Position numbers and translations under genes: made by a program. From Nocardia nova SH22a (GTDB taxonomy: Bacteria > Actinomycetota > Actinomycetes > Mycobacteriales > Mycobacteriaceae): DNA of 64,000 nucleotides. Under the pieces are notes generated by a model, which was given only the letters and a program-made list of their open reading frames with translations, was not told the origin of the DNA and did no database searches. Positions 27,490-36,481 of this stretch are shown piece by piece; within the stretch, counting starts at the first letter, position 1; the number at the start of each line of letters is the position of its first letter. The stretch covers positions 5,766,001-5,830,000 of the forward strand of contig NZ_CP006850.1 in NCBI RefSeq assembly GCF_000523235.1, read 5' to 3'.

Positions 27490-28146
27490 TCAGGCGGTTC
27501 CGGCGGTCAGCCGGGCCCGCAGCTTGGTCAGCGCCCGGTGCTGCATCACCCGCACCACGCCCGGACTGGTGCCGATCGCCTCCGCGGTCTGCGCCGCGGT
27601 CCAGCCGAGCACGATCCGCATCACCAGCACCTCGCGGTGGGCGGGGGCCAGAATCTCCATCAGTTCGCGGGTGGCCTGGCGGCGCTCGAGATTCAGGGCC
27701 AGTTCCTCCGGCCCCGGTGCGGTCGAGGCGGCGTCGGGGAATTCGGCGACCGGATACGACGGATGCTGCTGGGCACGGCGGAACGCGTCGGCGACCTTGT
27801 TGGCGGAGATGCCGTAGACGAAGGCCAGGAAGGATTTTCCCTGGTCGCGGTAGCGCGGAATCGCGGTGACGGTCGCGATGCAGATCTCCTGCGCGATGTC
27901 GTCGGCGGTGACGTGCGGATTGCTCGTGCCGACCCGGGCGGCGCAGTAGCGGCGCACCAGCGGATGCACGATCCGGACGATCTCGGTGACCGCGCGCTGA
28001 TCTCCCGCGGCGGCCGGGCCGATCAGCCGATCGAGTTCGGCGGCGGCGCGGCGGCTGTCGGATCCGGCGGGCGCCGATCTCGGTGAGCGGACACCCGCGC
28101 CCTTCGCCGGGCTGCTCGTCGCCACCGTGTCGTTCTCGGTAACCAC
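27490..28146 (-). CDS. ECF sigma factor of the SigD/ShbA type
   Basis: A 218-aa sigma-70 family protein. Region 2 reads VRRYCAARVGT...VTADDIAQEICIATVTAIPR followed by KSFLAFVYGISANKVADAFR; region 4 reads LAPAHREVLVMRIVLGWTAA and SPGVVRVMQHRALTKLRARL. A ~45-residue Ala/Ser-rich lead precedes region 2. This is closest to mycobacterial SigD and Streptomyces ShbA. Those genes normally sit elsewhere, and in M. tuberculosis ceoC is followed directly by the DUF3159 gene, so this gene looks inserted. No anti-sigma gene is adjacent. A 25-nt palindrome lies 16 nt upstream of its start. Confidence 0.85.
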   Translation of the reverse strand: MVTENDTVATSSPAKGAGVRSPRSAPAGSDSRRAAAELDRLIGPAAAGDQRAVTEIVRIVHPLVRRYCAARVGTSNPHVTADDIAQEICIATVTAIPRYRDQGKSFLAFVYGISANKVADAFRRAQQHPSYPVAEFPDAASTAPGPEELALNLERRQATRELMEILAPAHREVLVMRIVLGWTAAQTAEAIGTSPGVVRVMQHRALTKLRARLTAGTA

Positions 28147-28161
28147 TGGGGATCCTCTCGC

Positions 28162-28186
28162 CGATCGTTGTTGACATCAACGATCG
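28162..28186. promoter_or_regulatory. Perfect 9-bp inverted repeat upstream of the ECF sigma gene
   Basis: CGATCGTTG at 28162-28170 and CAACGATCG at 28178-28186 are exact reverse complements around a 7-nt spacer (TTGACAT). The repeat lies 16-40 nt upstream of the sigma gene start, where a repressor or activator would bind. The regulator is unknown. Confidence 0.45.
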
Positions 28187-28220
28187 TGCGCGCGATCACG
28201 CCCTCGGAATAGGTACCCCA

Positions 28221-28271
28221 GGGGTGGGTTCACCCCACCCCCGCGAGGTGGTGCCCCTGATTTCGGGGGCA
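28221..28271 (-). terminator. Tandem hairpins after the DUF3159 gene
   Basis: Two stems follow the DUF3159 stop on the minus strand. One is TGCCCC/GGGGCA at 28252-28271. The other is GGGGTGGG/CCCACCCC at 28221-28241. Together they look like the terminator that separates DUF3159 mRNA from the sigma gene. Confidence 0.45.
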
Positions 28272-28291
28272 GATACGGACGCGGAGTTCGT

Positions 28292-29101
28292 TCAGTCCGC
28301 GGTGGACGAGGCGGGCATATGCCCCGCGCGACGCACGGCCCAGACGGTGACCAGGAGTGCCACCGCGGTCAGCGGCCAGCCCATCCCGATGCGGGCGGCG
28401 GCCAGCCAGCCGGTGGCGTCGGTGTCGTAGAAGTGGTTCTGCACCAGGAAACGGGCGACGAAAAGGACCACCCACACCACGGTGGCCAGATCGTAGAGGC
28501 GCATCGCGCGGCGATCCGAGCGCCACTCGTGCCCGTGCCCGTTGAGCACTCCCCAGATCACCCCGGCCAGCGGCCAGCGCACCACGATCGACGCCAGGAA
28601 AACACCCGCGTACACCAGACTCGCCCAGATGCCGAACAGGAAATAGCCCTTCGCCGCGCCGGTGCGATGCGCGATGAACGCGCAGACCGCGACGCCGATG
28701 AATCCGGAGATCGCGGGCTGGATCGGCGAGCGGCGCGCCAGCCGCCAGACCAGCACGCCCGCGGCGACGCCCAGCGCCGTCCAGATGGCGACGGTCAGGC
28801 CCCACAGGGTGTTGGCGGGGACGAACACGACCACCGGCAGGGTGGAGTAGACCAGGCCGCTGATCCCGCCGAGCTGTTCGAGCAGCGTCTGCTGGATCTC
28901 GGCCTCGCGCACCTCGTCGGGGTACGAGTCGTCGGGATCGGAGTCACCGGAGCGGCGATCACGGTCCATCGGATCGGGGTCCCCCGCGGGTGCGTCGTGG
29001 TCCGCGGGTTCGCGCAGACGATGGCGCCCACCTTCCGGGGGCCTCCGCAGTGCGGCCGTGGCGGCCGGGTCGGCGCCCTCGTCGTGGTGGGGTATCGGCA
29101 T
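28292..29101 (-). CDS. DUF3159 integral membrane protein
   Basis: A 269-aa protein equivalent to Rv2693c. An Asp/Arg-rich hydrophilic N-terminus (about 70 residues, with DRDRRSGDSDPDDSYPDE) leads into five or six transmembrane segments beginning at LVYSTLPVVVFVPANTLWGL. Conserved loops include RSPIQPAISGFIGV, FLFGIWASLVYAGVFLAS and FLVQNHFYDTDATGWLAAAR. Its function is unknown. The start lies 3 nt after the stop of the OB-fold gene, so the two form an operon as in mycobacteria. Confidence 0.88.
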   Translation of the reverse strand: MPIPHHDEGADPAATAALRRPPEGGRHRLREPADHDAPAGDPDPMDRDRRSGDSDPDDSYPDEVREAEIQQTLLEQLGGISGLVYSTLPVVVFVPANTLWGLTVAIWTALGVAAGVLVWRLARRSPIQPAISGFIGVAVCAFIAHRTGAAKGYFLFGIWASLVYAGVFLASIVVRWPLAGVIWGVLNGHGHEWRSDRRAMRLYDLATVVWVVLFVARFLVQNHFYDTDATGWLAAARIGMGWPLTAVALLVTVWAVRRAGHMPASSTAD

Positions 29102-29104
29102 GCG

Positions 29105-29527
29105 TCAGGAATTCTCGCGGAGTTCGTAGTTGGGGTTGTACATCACCTTGGCGCCATCGCGTTCACCGATGCGGCCACGAACCAGGATACGTCGCCCCGG
29201 CTCGATGCCCGGAATGCGGCGGCGGCCGATCCAGACCAGCGTCACCGCGTCGGTGCCGTCGAAGAATTCGGCTTCCATCGTGGCACTGGCCGATTTCGGA
29301 CAGGCCTCCACACTGCGCAACCGGCCCAGCATGGTGACCTCTTCACCACGCCGGCACTCGGCCGCCCTGCACGCCCCTGACGCTTCCGAGGTCTCGGCCA
29401 GCTCCTCCGCATCGAGCACGTCGAGATCGGCCGTCAGTCGACGCCCCAGACGCCGGAAATAACCACTGTCGGGGCCTACCTTGCCCACGGCACCGGATCC
29501 CGTCTTGTTACCGCCTGTGAAAGGCAT
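29105..29527 (-). CDS. OB-fold nucleic-acid-binding domain protein
   Basis: A 140-aa protein equivalent to Rv2694c. After a 40-residue lead, the OB-fold strands are visible: GEEVTMLGRLRSVEACPKSA, MEAEFFDGTDAVTLVWIGR, RRIPGIEPGRRILVRGRIGE and KVMYNPNYELRE. This is the arrangement of RecG/aspartyl-tRNA-synthetase type anticodon-binding OB domains, so it may bind single-stranded nucleic acid. It is first in an operon with DUF3159 and divergent from the hydrolase-like gene at 29795. Confidence 0.85.
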   Translation of the reverse strand: MPFTGGNKTGSGAVGKVGPDSGYFRRLGRRLTADLDVLDAEELAETSEASGACRAAECRRGEEVTMLGRLRSVEACPKSASATMEAEFFDGTDAVTLVWIGRRRIPGIEPGRRILVRGRIGERDGAKVMYNPNYELRENS

Positions 29528-29794
29528 CTCGCAACACTTCCTGCACTACAGACGGCGTGGGTCACACGTCGTCGGTTTCCCACACGACCGGCTAGGTCCG
29601 CCGTACAACGCCACTGTAGATGCCCCCGGATCACCCCGCTACGCGGAGTCCCGGAGGCCGTCGGCGCTACGACCGTACCGCTTGCCGGATTCCCCTCGCG
29701 GGCGGTCGCAAACCCTCCGATTCGCGTGTTCGGCACCACGTTTTCCGGACGGTCCGGCGGGTGCGGCCGGACCGCCCGCGTAGGCTCGGCGGCC

Positions 29795-30526
29795 GTGTCA
29801 CAGCCAGCCCGCTCCGGAGCACTCCGCCCGGCGGTCGTCGTCGGCCTGCCCGGTACCGGGTCCGATGCCGACTTCGCCCGGCGTGCCTTCGAAACCGCCT
29901 GCGCCGCCAGGGATCTGCCGTTCATCGCGGTCGAGCCCGACCCCCGGGCGGTGGTGGCGAGCTGCCGGGCGGCGCTCGACGAAGCGGCCGGGCGCGGGCC
30001 CGTTCTCGCGGCCGGTATCTCACTCGGCGCGGCGATCGCGATCGAGTGGGCCGCCGCCCGGCCGGACGCGGCCGCCGGGGTGCTCGCGGCACTGCCCGCA
30101 TGGACCGGCGCCGACACCACCGGCTGCCCCGCGGCCCTGAGCGCGGCGACGACCGCGGCCCAGCTGCGCGCCGACGGTCTGGAACCGGTGATCGAGCGGA
30201 TGCGGGCGGGCAGTCCCCCGTGGCTGGCGCGCGCTCTCACCCAGTCCTGGCGCAGGCACTGGCCGGACCTGCCCGCCGCGCTCGAAGAAGCCGCCGATTA
30301 CGCCTGGCCGGAGCCGGAACTTCTTGCGGCACTACAGGTTCCGACGACGATCGTCGCCGCGATCGACGACCCGGTCCATCCGATCACGGTGGCGCAGCGG
30401 TGGTGCGCCCTGCTTCCGCACGCGCGATTGCATCGCATCACACTCGACGAACTCGGCGCCGACCCGGCCGTTCTGGGCCACCGCGGCCTCGGCGAGCCGG
30501 CGACGGTCGCCGCACCCCGGATATGA
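29795..30526 (+). CDS. Predicted alpha/beta hydrolase-like protein (Rv2695-like)
   Basis: A 243-aa protein with a degenerate alpha/beta hydrolase pattern. It has VVVGLPGTGSDADFARRAFE near the N-terminus, GPVLAAGISLGAAIAIEWAA where the nucleophile elbow G-x-S-x-G should be (GISLG), VPTTIVAAIDDPVHPITVAQ with a candidate Asp, and a weak C-terminal histidine region. GTG 29795 is the most conserved-looking start; the frame continues upstream in non-homologous sequence. Position between the OB-fold and DUF3710 genes matches Rv2695. The substrate is unknown. Confidence 0.72.
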   Translation: MSQPARSGALRPAVVVGLPGTGSDADFARRAFETACAARDLPFIAVEPDPRAVVASCRAALDEAAGRGPVLAAGISLGAAIAIEWAAARPDAAAGVLAALPAWTGADTTGCPAALSAATTAAQLRADGLEPVIERMRAGSPPWLARALTQSWRRHWPDLPAALEEAADYAWPEPELLAALQVPTTIVAAIDDPVHPITVAQRWCALLPHARLHRITLDELGADPAVLGHRGLGEPATVAAPRI

Positions 30527-30528
30527 GT

Positions 30529-30562
30529 CACCGGGCGCCCGGCCATCGCCGGACGCCCGGTG
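30529..30562. terminator. Bidirectional hairpin between convergent genes
   Basis: CACCGGGCG (30529-30537) and CGCCCGGTG (30554-30562) form a 9-bp stem directly after the stop of the hydrolase-like gene and just before the DUF3710 stop on the other strand. It can end both transcripts. Confidence 0.5.
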
Positions 30563-30565
30563 CGA

Positions 30566-32707
30566 TCAGTTGCGGCCCAGCTGTTGCATGGCCGACCCCT
30601 CGGTACTGCGCCGCGGTCCCTGCTGTTCGGCGGTGACGGCCGGGAAGGTTCCGGTCGCCGCGGCCTCGGCGGCGGCCGCCTGTGCCGCGGCCGCCTGCTG
30701 CTGCGCCTCGACCTGCTGCTGATGCGCCGCGATGAGCTGATCGGCCAGTTCCTGCGGCAGCACCACCGGCAGCGGTTCGCGCACCGGCATCGGCTCCTCG
30801 CCGCGCCGGACCACGGTGTCGGCGAGCAGGCCGCGGGCCGCCGCCACCAGCGGGGTGTCCTCGTCGGCCGCGCCCGAGGGACCGGCCGCGACCAGCCGCA
30901 CCATCCAGCGATAGCCGTCGATGCCGATGAACCGCAGATCGGCCCCCTCGGTGATCGCGTGCAGCTCGCGGCCCCACGGACCGGTCTGGACCGAAACCTG
31001 GGCGCCGTCGGCGCGCAGCGATTCGGCCAGATCGGTGGCCACCGTCCGCCACTGGCCGGGCGATTTCGGCGCCGCATACGCCGCGACCGTCAGGCGCCCG
31101 TGCGGAGTCGCGAGATGCACCGCCTGCGGGGTGCCGTCCGGAGTCATCTCCACCTGCAGCTGGCCGCCGTCCGGAACGGGCAGGATGATCGAGCCGAGAT
31201 CCAGGCGCTGTTCGGAGATCTCGTCGAGGATGTCGGCGACCTCCTCGTAGTCGAACGGACCCGTACGGGGTTCGGCGTCCTCGTCGTCGGCATCGACGGC
31301 GTACTCGTCGGACTCCTCGTAGTCGTCGGCGTACTCGTCGGACTCGTATTCGTCCGCGTCGTACTCGGCGTACTCGTCGCTCGCGTACTCGTCGGCCACG
31401 TACTCCGTGTCGTCGTACTGCCCGGCATCGTCGTACTGCGCGACCTCGTACTCGTCACCCGCCGCGCCGAACCGCGCACCGGCCTCGGCGTACCCCTCGG
31501 CCCGGACCGCGTCACCGGCCGGGTAGCCGTGGGCACCGGCGTGGTCGTCGCGATAGGCCTGCGGCGCCTCGTAAGCGCGCCCGTGCGCGCCGCCCACCTC
31601 CGGATGGTCACCTGCCACCGCGAAACCACCTGTGGCGGGAGGGGATTCGATCCCCGCGGTGTCGGCCGGATAACCCCGGCCGTACGCCTCGGCCGCGTGA
31701 TCCTCACGGCGCGGCGCGGGAGCGTTGCGAGCCACACCCTCACGGCGAACCGGAGCCTCGTGACCCGGACGCCCGAACGGCGCCGGGCCCGCACCCGGGC
31801 TCACCTGATGATGGCGGCCGGTCGGGAACGGGTCGGCGGGACGGGGACGTCCACGACCGGGTTCGGCGGGCGGCGGCCGGTGACCGGGCGCCACCGGGTG
31901 TTGCCCCGTCGGCGGTAGGCCGGGCACCGGTCCTGCGGGTCCGCGGCGCGGCGGCATCGGCGGTGCGGGCCTCGGCCCCGCCGGATTCGGCCGCGCGGGA
32001 CCGCCCGGAGTCCGCGGCAGCGCGCCGGTTCCCCCCGGTGCGGGCCGCGGCGCGGGACCGCCGGGAAGACGAGGCACCGATCCGGTCGGCGGACCCGCCG
32101 GACCCGGACCGGGAGGTATCCGGGGCACCGCGCCGGTCCCAGGACCGGCCGGAGGGCGCGGGATCGACCCCGTTCCGGCAGGACCCGGACCTCCCGGTAC
32201 TCGGGGCGGCGCACCGGTCCCGCCCGGTACGGGCCGGGCGGGCGGCGGACCCGCCGGAATCCGGGGAATCGGCCCGGTGTCGTCGTTGTCGCCCGGTACG
32301 GGACGCGGCACACCGGCCATCGGCCGCGGCGGGACGCCCGGAGCACCACCGCGTGGCGGTCCACCGGGCCGCCCCGGAACCCGTTGCTGGGCACCGGTTT
32401 CGGGATGCGGGGCCCGCGGCGCCGGGGGCGGTGGTTCCGCCCGGCCGTGCCGCCCGGGCGCGCGCGGATCCCGGTACGCCTCCAGCTGCCCCGACGGATA
32501 CGCGCCGACGTGACGGCCGGGCGCGGATTCACCGAAGGCGCTCCCGTCGTCGCCGGGCTCGGGTGCGCGATGGGTGCCGGTCCGGTAACCGCCCTCGGCG
32601 TAGTACCGCTCGTCGCGGTAACCGGCCTCGCCGAAACCGGTGTCACCGCGGCCGTATTCGTCGCGGTCGGAATCCCGATCGGATCGGTGATCCCCCTCGC
32701 CGAACAT
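30566..32707 (-). CDS. DUF3710 protein with a giant disordered N-terminal region
   Basis: A 713-aa protein whose last third (residues ~482-660, from PFDYEEVADILDEISEQRLD to PVVLPQELADQ) is the DUF3710 domain, present alone in the 259-aa mycobacterial homologue Rv2696c. The first ~480 residues are low complexity. Residues 1-100 are charged, Gly- and Tyr-rich. Residues 145-240 hold six copies of a GTG-x-x-PR-x-P-x-GP repeat. Residues 418-476 are an Asp/Glu/Tyr-rich tract (for example DEYASDEYAEYDADEY). A Gln/Ala tail follows the domain. ATG 32707 is used; the frame runs on into dut. The dut stop is 3 nt upstream, so the two are co-transcribed. Confidence 0.85.
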   Translation of the reverse strand: MFGEGDHRSDRDSDRDEYGRGDTGFGEAGYRDERYYAEGGYRTGTHRAPEPGDDGSAFGESAPGRHVGAYPSGQLEAYRDPRAPGRHGRAEPPPPAPRAPHPETGAQQRVPGRPGGPPRGGAPGVPPRPMAGVPRPVPGDNDDTGPIPRIPAGPPPARPVPGGTGAPPRVPGGPGPAGTGSIPRPPAGPGTGAVPRIPPGPGPAGPPTGSVPRLPGGPAPRPAPGGTGALPRTPGGPARPNPAGPRPAPPMPPRRGPAGPVPGLPPTGQHPVAPGHRPPPAEPGRGRPRPADPFPTGRHHQVSPGAGPAPFGRPGHEAPVRREGVARNAPAPRREDHAAEAYGRGYPADTAGIESPPATGGFAVAGDHPEVGGAHGRAYEAPQAYRDDHAGAHGYPAGDAVRAEGYAEAGARFGAAGDEYEVAQYDDAGQYDDTEYVADEYASDEYAEYDADEYESDEYADDYEESDEYAVDADDEDAEPRTGPFDYEEVADILDEISEQRLDLGSIILPVPDGGQLQVEMTPDGTPQAVHLATPHGRLTVAAYAAPKSPGQWRTVATDLAESLRADGAQVSVQTGPWGRELHAITEGADLRFIGIDGYRWMVRLVAAGPSGAADEDTPLVAAARGLLADTVVRRGEEPMPVREPLPVVLPQELADQLIAAHQQQVEAQQQAAAAQAAAAEAAATGTFPAVTAEQQGPRRSTEGSAMQQLGRN

Positions 32708-32709
32708 GT

Positions 32710-33204
32710 TCACGCCTCCCGTCCGGTGCGCTCCGCACCGGCCGGGCCGGACAGGCTCGCGTGCCCGCCGCTGGACCCGTGACCGCCCGTGCCACGCGCG
32801 GTGTCGTCGAGCTGATCGACCTCTTCGAAGTCCGCCAGTTCGACCCGCTGCACCAGCAACTGCGCGATCCGGTCCCCGCGGCGCAATTGGATCGGGGTGC
32901 GCGGGTCGTGGTTGATCAGGCACACCTTGATCTCGCCCCGGTATCCGGCATCGATGGTGCCGGGACTGTTGACGATCGACAGACCCGTCTTGGCCGCCAG
33001 ACCCGAACGCGGATGCACGAGGCCCACGGTCCCCATCGGCAGTGCGACCGCGATTCCGGTGCCGACCAGTACCCGCTCGCCCGGATCCAGGATCACGTCT
33101 TCGGTGGTGCACAAATCCACTCCGGCATCGCCCGGGTGCGCGCGCGTGGGCACCGGGACGCCGGGATCGAGCCGCAGCAGGGGTATGGGTGCAATTCCGG
33201 TCAC
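32710..33204 (-). CDS. dut: Deoxyuridine 5'-triphosphate nucleotidohydrolase
   Basis: A 164-aa trimeric dUTPase that converts dUTP to dUMP and pyrophosphate. Motifs in order are [14 protein letters not shown] (I), [11 protein letters not shown] (II), [16 protein letters not shown] (III, with substrate-specific Tyr), [12 protein letters not shown] (IV), and a C-terminal [10 protein letters not shown] (V, Gly-rich flap). The start GTG 33204 places [13 protein letters not shown] at the N-terminus like mycobacterial Dut; the longer frame is not conserved. A short extra tail follows motif V. It is operonic with the DUF3710 gene. Confidence 0.95.
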   Translation of the reverse strand: MTGIAPIPLLRLDPGVPVPTRAHPGDAGVDLCTTEDVILDPGERVLVGTGIAVALPMGTVGLVHPRSGLAAKTGLSIVNSPGTIDAGYRGEIKVCLINHDPRTPIQLRRGDRIAQLLVQRVELADFEEVDQLDDTARGTGGHGSSGGHASLSGPAGAERTGREA

Positions 33205-33332
33205 GTCCAGCGAGCCTACGCGCCCGGCGACCGCTCCCGGACCCCGACGCGGCACGGATGGCGCACTCCGGTCATCGGTGTGCCCGATCGGCTCCCGCCG
33301 GGAGCGAATATGTCGGCCTGACCTAGTCTGAT

Positions 33333-33866
33333 GTGGTGTCCGACCAGTCCCACGCAGTCCCCCCGCGCGAGTCCGCCACGCCCACGCAGCACACTCCCGC
33401 CGCCGCGGTCTTTTCCGAGCGGCTGTGGGTGCCGCTGTGGTGGTGGCCGATCGCCCTCGCGATCACCGGACTGCTGGCGGCGGAGATCCACATGGGCGCC
33501 CCCGGAATCCGGGCCTGGCTGCCCTACGTACTCCTGTTCCCGGTGCCCGTGTGGGCGCTGCTGTGGTTCAGCCGCCACCGGGTGGAAGTGACACCGGATG
33601 CCGACGGCATCCTCGAATTGCGCGCGGACCGGGCGCATCTGCCGGTAACGTATGTCTCCCGGGCAGTGGCGGTTCCGCGCAGCGCGAAGAGTGCGGCACT
33701 GGGCCGTCAACTCGACCCCGCCGCGTTCGTCCAGCACCGGCCGTGGATCGGGCCCATGATCCTGCTCGTCCTCGACGATCCGGACGACCCCGCTCCGTAC
33801 TGGCTGGTCAGCACGCGCAAGCCCGACAAGGTACTGGCCGCGCTCGGCGTGCCGAGCGCGGGCTGA
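33333..33866 (+). CDS. DUF3093 membrane protein
   Basis: A 177-aa protein equivalent to Rv2698. Two transmembrane segments ([16 protein letters not shown] and [19 protein letters not shown]) are followed by a soluble domain with [40 protein letters not shown] and [16 protein letters not shown]. The function is unknown, but the gene is conserved next to dut and DUF4193 in Mycobacteriales. GTG 33336 is an alternative start. Confidence 0.85.
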   Translation: MVSDQSHAVPPRESATPTQHTPAAAVFSERLWVPLWWWPIALAITGLLAAEIHMGAPGIRAWLPYVLLFPVPVWALLWFSRHRVEVTPDADGILELRADRAHLPVTYVSRAVAVPRSAKSAALGRQLDPAAFVQHRPWIGPMILLVLDDPDDPAPYWLVSTRKPDKVLAALGVPSAG

Positions 33867-33924
33867 CGATACCTGCCGGGCTGTTCGGTTTACTCGGTTA
33901 CTGAATTGTCGGCACGCGGTCCGA

Positions 33925-34227
33925 TCAGGCCGCGCAATCCATGCAGATCATCTGCCCGCCGGCCTCGCTGGCGAGTCTGCTCCGGTGATGAACCAGGAAG
34001 CAGCTCGAGCAGGTGAACTCGTCGGCCTGTTTGGGGATCACCCGGACCGAGAGCACCTCCTCGGACAGATCCGCGCCGGGAAGCTCGAACGACTCCGCGG
34101 TATCGGATTCGTCGATATCCACGACGGCGGACGCGGCCTCGTTGCGACGAGCCTTCAGCTCCTCGAGCGAGTCCTCCGACACCTCGTCGGATTCACTGCG
34201 CCTAGGTGCGTCATAGTCGGTTGCCAT
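33925..34227 (-). CDS. DUF4193 zinc-ribbon-like protein
   Basis: A 100-aa acidic protein equivalent to Rv2699c. An Asp/Glu/Ser-rich N-terminal half (SDEVSEDSLEELKARRNEAA) leads to a C-terminal CxxC...CxxC pair (TCSSCFLVHHRSRL and ICMDCAA) likely to bind zinc. The family is restricted to Actinobacteria and uncharacterised. Confidence 0.87.
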   Translation of the reverse strand: MATDYDAPRRSESDEVSEDSLEELKARRNEAASAVVDIDESDTAESFELPGADLSEEVLSVRVIPKQADEFTCSSCFLVHHRSRLASEAGGQMICMDCAA

Positions 34228-34749
34228 GTCGTCTTCCCCTCGTCCTTACTCCGTATATCCCGGACCGGCCCCGCTGTCGCCGCTTCCTTTCGGAATCGAC
34301 AACGGCAAATGCCGCCCCGCCGTGGTGTACGTCACGTGCACACCGCTCACCGACCGGCCGGATCACCGGAGATCCATACCGGATCGCGCTCGGTCAACGC
34401 AGGAGATGCCCTGGTTGTTCCCGAAATCGCAGCCTTGATTCCCATCTTCCGATTCGTGTCGGGCCGCCAGACAATAGCGGACGACGGAGCAAAAGTCGCA
34501 ATCAAAACCCGAGCGAGTCGAAACCGAGGGGTAATCGTCATTGCCGCGGTGGCGGTGTGGCGATATGCCGTCGGCTCGTGTTCTTCGATTACCCGGGCCG
34601 TGATCGGATCGCGATCCGAATCGCCGCGGCGATCGTTACCGTCTCGATATCGGCTGAGGTTCCGGCCCGGTTCCGTCCTCGCCGTTCACACCTCGCACGG
34701 CCGCGCGGGGCGTCCGCGTGCACGACCATGGGCCGCCGACTCGTAAGGT
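34228..34749. other. Intergenic region between divergent genes, nothing recognised
   Basis: About 520 nt separate the divergent DUF4193 and Cei-like genes. They hold the two promoters, which I could not place, and no open frame with coding character. Confidence 0.5.
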
Positions 34750-35433
34750 GTGCGTGTGGTTTCACTGATCACCGAAGGCAGCGCGGTCGACGACAAGGGC
34801 CGTCCGTTCCTGCGCCGCCGCTACCAGCCGTGGGTCGCGCTCATCGCGGTCCTCGCCCTCATCTGCGCGATCGTGTGGATCAAGGCGATGACCACCGCGG
34901 ACGCCACCCATACGGCGATGGCCTGCAACTCACCCGCACCCGCCGCGGACCCGAACGCGCCGCAGCCGGCCCCGCTGGGCGAGGTGGTCTCACCGTCGCG
35001 GCTGCACGATGTGCAACCGGCGCCGCTGGCGCAGTCGAAGGTGCGGGTGCTCAACGCGTCCGGTCAGCGTGGCCTGGCCGAGCACATCGCCTCGAAACTC
35101 GGGGACTACGGCTTCGCCAGCCCGCCCGCGCCGGTGTTCGGCAACGACCCCGTCTACGTCAGCGGTGATCTCGAGTGCACCGGCCAGATCCGCTACGGCG
35201 TGAACGGCCGTCCGGCAGCCGCTGCCGTGCAGCTGGTCGCCCCGTGCGCGGAACTCATCGAGGATCAGCGCACCGACGACACCGTCGACCTCGCGCTGGG
35301 TTCGCTGTTCGGCAACGATCTGCAGCCCGGATCCGATGCCGAAGAGGTGCTGCGCGCGCTGAAGAATCCGGCGCCCGGCAGCCCGGATGTCGATTCGGCG
35401 TTGCTGCAGGCCGCTCGTACCGCACGCTGCTGA
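34750..35433 (+). CDS. cei: Cei-like envelope integrity protein (LytR C-terminal domain)
   Basis: A 227-aa membrane-anchored protein equivalent to Rv2700 (cell envelope integrity, Cei). One transmembrane helix near residues 28-48 (WVALIAVLALICAIVWIKAM) is followed by an exported LytR_C domain with VRVLNASGQRGLAEHIASKL and GDYGFASPPAPVFGNDP. GTG 34750 or 34756 starts the frame. Loss of Cei in M. tuberculosis weakens the envelope; here the role is by homology. It is convergent with suhB. Confidence 0.87.
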   Translation: MRVVSLITEGSAVDDKGRPFLRRRYQPWVALIAVLALICAIVWIKAMTTADATHTAMACNSPAPAADPNAPQPAPLGEVVSPSRLHDVQPAPLAQSKVRVLNASGQRGLAEHIASKLGDYGFASPPAPVFGNDPVYVSGDLECTGQIRYGVNGRPAAAAVQLVAPCAELIEDQRTDDTVDLALGSLFGNDLQPGSDAEEVLRALKNPAPGSPDVDSALLQAARTARC

Positions 35434-35451
35434 GCCGCGCCGGGGGCGCGC

Positions 35452-36363
35452 TCAGGCGTCCGGAATGGGCGCGGCGATGCCGAGTTCGTCGAACAGCCCG
35501 GCCAGTTCGGCCGCGATCCCCGGCGCCGCGGCGACGGTCAGCGCACCGGCGGCGCCGGTCGAGTCGGCGGCCGGTAGCCGCAGCACCGCACCCGCCTCGG
35601 CGGCGATCAGCGCGCCCGCGGCCCAGTCCCACGGGTTGAGGCCGTGTTCGTAGTGGGCGTCCACCCGGCCCGCCGCGACCATGCACAGATCCAGCGCCGC
35701 GGAGCCGACACGCCGGATGTCACGCACCCGCGGCAGGAGCCGTCCGACCAGTTCGCCCTGCCGCGCGCGCCGCGCCGCGCCGTAACCGAATCCGGTGGCC
35801 ACCAGGGCGAGCTGCGCGGAGTCGATATCGTTGCAGCGCAACGGGATCGACGTACCGGCGGAGTCGGCCCGGGTGGCCCCGGCGCCGAGCCCGGCACTGT
35901 AGGTGGCCGCATTCGCCACGTCGACGACCGCACCGGCCAGGGACCGGCCGCCCCGGACGGCGGCCACCGATACCGCGTAGGCCGGGATGCCGTAGACGAA
36001 ATTGACCGTGCCGTCGATGGGGTCGACCACCCACACGATGTCGCCGGAGGCGCCCAGGCTGCCGCCGCCCTCCTCGCCGAGCACCTGCTCTCCCGGCCGG
36101 GCCTCGGCCAGCAACGACCGGATCAGCTGTTCGGTTTCGGTGTCCACGACGGTCACCGGATCGGTGGGGGTGGACTTCGTCCGGACGGAATCGCCGCCGG
36201 TGCGCCCGGGCCCGAAGACCTCGGGACGGCGGCGCCGGACGTGCGCCGCCGCGGTTTCGGCCAGATACACTGCGACGCGGCGCAATTCGGCGATCTCGGC
36301 AGGATCCGCGAGGTCGGAAGCGGTGCTGTGGGCGGGAGAATTCGTCTCGGGCACGGTCTCCAT
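35452..36363 (-). CDS. suhB: Inositol monophosphatase family protein (SuhB)
   Basis: A 303-aa Mg-dependent phosphatase equivalent to Rv2701c. Metal-binding motifs are [23 protein letters not shown] and [17 protein letters not shown]. The family dephosphorylates inositol 1-phosphate, which in Nocardia and mycobacteria feeds phosphatidylinositol mannosides and mycothiol. It is divergent from ppgK. Confidence 0.92.
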   Translation of the reverse strand: METVPETNSPAHSTASDLADPAEIAELRRVAVYLAETAAAHVRRRRPEVFGPGRTGGDSVRTKSTPTDPVTVVDTETEQLIRSLLAEARPGEQVLGEEGGGSLGASGDIVWVVDPIDGTVNFVYGIPAYAVSVAAVRGGRSLAGAVVDVANAATYSAGLGAGATRADSAGTSIPLRCNDIDSAQLALVATGFGYGAARRARQGELVGRLLPRVRDIRRVGSAALDLCMVAAGRVDAHYEHGLNPWDWAAGALIAAEAGAVLRLPAADSTGAAGALTVAAAPGIAAELAGLFDELGIAAPIPDA

Positions 36364-36481
36364 CCGACCACAGATCCGCCCGGACTCGCATCCGCGCCGT
36401 CACGGCCTCGGGCGGGTCGCCCGGTGTACCCTGCGCTGGCACCGTCATCGGCCTAGACCACAGGGAACGAGGGAGTTCGCG

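Noticed and set aside
32708..33112. Extension of the DUF3710 frame upstream to 33112
   Set aside because: This part overlaps dut in another frame, has no family similarity, and an ATG with normal spacing after the dut stop exists at 32707.
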